Source: Diadophis punctatus similis (lineage: Eukaryota; Chordata; Lepidosauria; Squamata; Dipsadidae). From it: a stretch of 64,000 nt of DNA. The notes under the pieces are model-generated. The model saw only the letters and a list, made by a program, of their open reading frames with translations. It was not told the origin of the DNA and searched no databases. The DNA is taken from contig JALIGW010000032.1 in NCBI GenBank assembly GCA_023053685.1, positions 2,281,953 to 2,345,952 on the forward strand, in the 5' to 3' direction. How positions within the stretch are numbered: the first letter of the stretch is position 1; every line of letters begins with the position of its first letter. This document shows positions 60,657-64,000 of this stretch, piece by piece. The translations under genes and the position numbers were made by a program.

Positions 60657-61335
60657 AATTTATTTATTTATTTATTTATTTCTTGGTTCTTATATGCCGC
60701 CCTACTCCCGAGGGACTCAGGGCGGCGTACAGCAATATACAAGAAGACCAGCAAATAAACATTAATTAAAACCAAGTACAAAAATTAAAACATTAATATT
60801 TAAAAATATTTGTCAACCAGACATACCCGGGGGAGAGCTCAGATGGGTTAGTCTCTACCCCCTGCCTGCAGGAAAAGCCATGTCTTAACGGCTTTTCGGA
60901 AGGCCAGCAGGGTGGGGATCGTTCTGGTCTCTGGGGGAAGTTGGTTCCAGAGCACAGCCCCCCCCCCAGAGAAGGCCCTCCCCCTAGGGTCCGCCAGCCG
61001 GCATTGCGGGACCTGGAGGAGGCCAACTCTGTGGGCCCTAACCGGTCGGAGGGAAGTATGAGGCAGAATGCGGCCCCAGAGATAGCCTGGTCCTAAGCCA
61101 TGAAGGGCTTTAAAGATGATGATCAACACCTTGAATTGGACCCGGAGACCGATGGGCAACCAATGCAGCTGGTGGAGTATAGGTGTAATGTGGGTGTACC
61201 TTGGCACACCCACCACAGCACGCGCAGCCGCATTTTGCACCAACTGAAGTCTCCGGATACTCTTCAAGGGTAGCCCCATGTAGAGCTCATTGCAATAGTC
61301 CAAACGGGAGGTGACAAGGGCAAGGGCAATGGGGG
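60657..61335 (-). mobile_element. L2 LINE C-terminal region, nested in hAT
   Basis: The minus frame 60848-61363 contains TSRLDYCNELYMGLPLKSI, LQLVQNAAARAVVGVPRYTH and FRKAVKTWLFLQAG. A TTTA tail is at 60657-60682. The frame is open but changes register after HTSLRPV. 5'-truncated near 61335. Confidence 0.9.
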
Positions 61336-61771
61336 GGGCTGCGTGTGGGCCCCCCACACCCAATTATCAGCTACAATGACCTCCTGCAGCCCTCTGCCAG
61401 CGAAAACAGTGCGAGCACCCCCAAGCTTTGTTTCACTGGCAGAGTGCTGCAGGAGGCCTTTGTAGCTAAAAATGGGGCATGGGGGGGCACGTGCGCCCCT
61501 CCAAGCTCCATTTTAACTGGCAGAGGCACCTCGGGCTGGGTCCTTTGCTGTTTGCAGGCTGGCCCATGGACCTTGAGTTTGACACTGCTGTCCTAGACCC
61601 ATCTGAATATTGTTCATACATGGCTTCTTGGTTGATTAACCAACCCATTCTGGTGACCAGAAAGCTAAGTCCTAGGAATAATAATATAGAAAAAATGCAC
61701 TCCTTCTTGTTAACACATATTTTCATATTCCCACCCAAGAATGAGGTAGAGGAATAGAAGCTCCTTTTGCA

Positions 61772-62600
<829 letters not shown>

Positions 62601-62604
<4 letters not shown>

Positions 62605-62944
62605 CAGGGAAATTGGAAGAGACATTTTGATGCTGTTATTTACAGAGGCAATTCTCTGTTTATTTGTACATTGTGCAACTTTGAAGAGAGTGTCCAAGTT
62701 ATATCTCCTTTGTTGTGAGCATTGCTATTCCCTTCCAGACTGAAGGCTTTTAACAGAGAGAACTTCTGTGGATATTGAGTTGCCATTTAAAACAAAAGCA
62801 AAAAAAGAGCAGGCCCATTAAAGTGCTATTTTTATCAGAGTTACTCAAGATTTACTAAACAGAGGGGGACATTCTGACTTCTGGATAAAGCTATTTTGAG
62901 CAGACTCCTGAGTGGCAACAAAGCAGTAAAAAAATCAGACAGCT
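62601..62944. other. Unannotated DNA
   Basis: Nothing recognised. Confidence 0.4.
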
Positions 62945-63126
62945 TGATAGCAGTCTTCCAATATTTGAGGGGCTGCTACAAAGAAGAGAGGGTCAATTTA
63001 TTTTTCAAAGCAGCTGAAAGCAGCACAAGAAACCATGGATGGAAACTAATCAAGGAGAGAAGCAACTTGGAATTAAGGAGAAACTTCCTAACAGTGAGAA
63101 CAATTGGCCAGTGGAACAGCTTGCCT
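62945..63126 (+). mobile_element. CR1 LINE fragment
   Basis: Frame contains [20 protein letters not shown] and LIKERSNLELRRNFLTVRTI. It stops at gcttgcctcta where the L3 tail begins. Confidence 0.85.
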
Positions 63127-64000
63127 CTAGAATAGAATAGAATAGAATAGAATAGAATGGAATGGAATGGAATGGAATGGAATGGAATAGAATTTTTTAT
63201 TGGCCAAATGTGATTGGACACACAAGGAATTTGTCTTTGGTGCAGATGCTCTCAGTGTACATAAAAGAAAAGATACATTTGTCAAGAATCATGAGGTACA
63301 ACACTTAATGATTGTCATATCGCAGTGGTGAAATGCTACCGGTTCGGGCGGGCCAGTCGGTCGTTGCAGACCCGATGGAGCTGGCGGCAGTTGCTGCACG
63401 AGGCTTCCCCTGCCCGGCTGGACGCCACCATTTGGGTTATTTTGCCCTCTGCGCATGCACAAAGCGTTCTGCACATGCACAGAGAGTAGAAGGACTCAAA
63501 TGGCAGCATCCAGGCGGGCAGGGTAAGCGTGCGGGAGAAGCCCCGCGCCACGACCGTCCACCAGCTTCATCGGCTTTGCAACATCTGACCGGCCCTCCCG
63601 AACCGGCAGCATTTCATCCCTGGTCATAGGGTTCAAATAAGCAATCAGGAAACAATCAATATTAATATAAATCGTAAGGATACAAGCAACAAGTTACAAT
63701 CATACAGTCATAAGTGGGAGGAGATGGGTGATAGGAACGACGAGAAGACTAATAGTAGTGCAGTCTTAGTGAATAGTTAGACAGTGTTGAGGGAATTATT
63801 TGTTTAGCAGAGTGATGGCGTTCGGGGAAAAAACTGTTCTTGTGTCTACATGTTCTGGTGTGCAGTGCTCTATAGCGTCGTTTTGAGGGTAGGAGTTGAA
63901 GCAATTTATGTCCAGGATGTGAGGGGTCAGTAAATATTTCCACGGCCCTCTTTTTGACTCGTGCAGTATACAGGTCCTCAATGGAAGGCAGGTTGGCAGT
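63127..64000 (-). mobile_element. CR1-L3 (Snake1-type) LINE 3' end, cut by window edge
   Basis: Tail AATAG/AATGG (63127-63190), then 3' UTR, then a minus frame with VEIFTDPSHPGHKLLQLLPS and YRALHTRTCRHKNSFFP. It is split by the MITE at 63323-63622 and continues past the right edge. Confidence 0.9.
63323..63622. mobile_element. hAT-like MITE (CAGTGGTGGGTT family)
   Basis: CAGTGGTGAAATGCTACC...CGGCAGCATTTCATCCCTG, 300 bp. Flanks share GTCATA only, so the duplication is partly decayed. The subfamily resembles 13462-13702. Confidence 0.8.

Larger units (their letters stand above)
60177..61590. mobile_element. hAT-like DNA transposon, mirror copy of 907-2321
   Basis: CAGGAGTATCAAACTCC...GAGTTTGACACTGCTG. 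Flanks TCCTACAC (60169-60176) and TCCTAGAC (61591-61598) match 7 of 8. In reverse orientation it shares the CTTT/CCTT tract, cttgcatgctaaaatgcag and tttgctagccctct blocks with the first copy. An L2 is nested inside. Confidence 0.85.

Overview
The window looks like intergenic or intronic DNA from an advanced snake. I find no host protein-coding gene, rRNA gene or functional tRNA gene. The snake assignment rests on three things seen here. CR1-L3 (Snake1-type) LINE 3' ends carry AATAG microsatellite tails at 1.5, 39 and 63 kb. A GATA (Bkm-like) array of over 1 kb lies at 37-38.4 kb. Squamate-style tRNA-derived SINEs sit beside CR1, L2, BovB-like and hAT elements. Most long open frames are translations of microsatellites.

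Layout. 0-10 kb: a hAT-like element nested in CR1, two L2-tailed SINEs, CR1, L2 and BovB-type 3' ends, and a solo LTR with TATA box, polyadenylation signal and 5-bp target duplication. 10.7-12.4 kb: a 46-bp minisatellite that appears to derive from a SINE. 13-16 kb: CR1, a MITE, a solo LTR and Penelope-like inverted fragments. 16.4-18.9 kb: a TA-flanked element of 2.5 kb made of hairpins and two opposed 90-bp tandem arrays. 19-26 kb: an LTR in a SINE, hAT and TA elements in CR1, and an LTR in an LTR in CR1. 26.8-31 kb: a polypyrimidine tract, a MITE, and GC-rich inverted repeats, one pierced by a solo LTR. 31-36.7 kb: Penelope-like arms, a third LTR of one family, CR1 with a palindromic hAT MITE, a telomere-like mosaic, and an L1 3' end that ends in a perfect 37-bp palindrome. 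37-49.8 kb: GA/GATA arrays, SINE pairs, LINE C-termini, six telomeric hexamers inside ATCT repeats, and TA elements. 50-64 kb: CR1, a LINE with a recognisable reverse transcriptase core, L2 copies, a mirror copy of the first hAT element, and GA arrays.

Nothing here works together as a pathway. The window is a record of nested transposition, and the order of events can often be read from target-site duplications: 8 bp for hAT, 5 bp for LTRs, TA for the TA-flanked elements. The most unusual objects are the inverted-array element (16431-18925), the SINE-born minisatellite (10725-12440), the telomere-like mosaic (34486-35105), an 11-copy MITE family that spreads GCGCATGCGC palindromes, and hammerhead-ribozyme-like cores in the Penelope-like fragments. 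Names are from recognition by eye. No database search was run.
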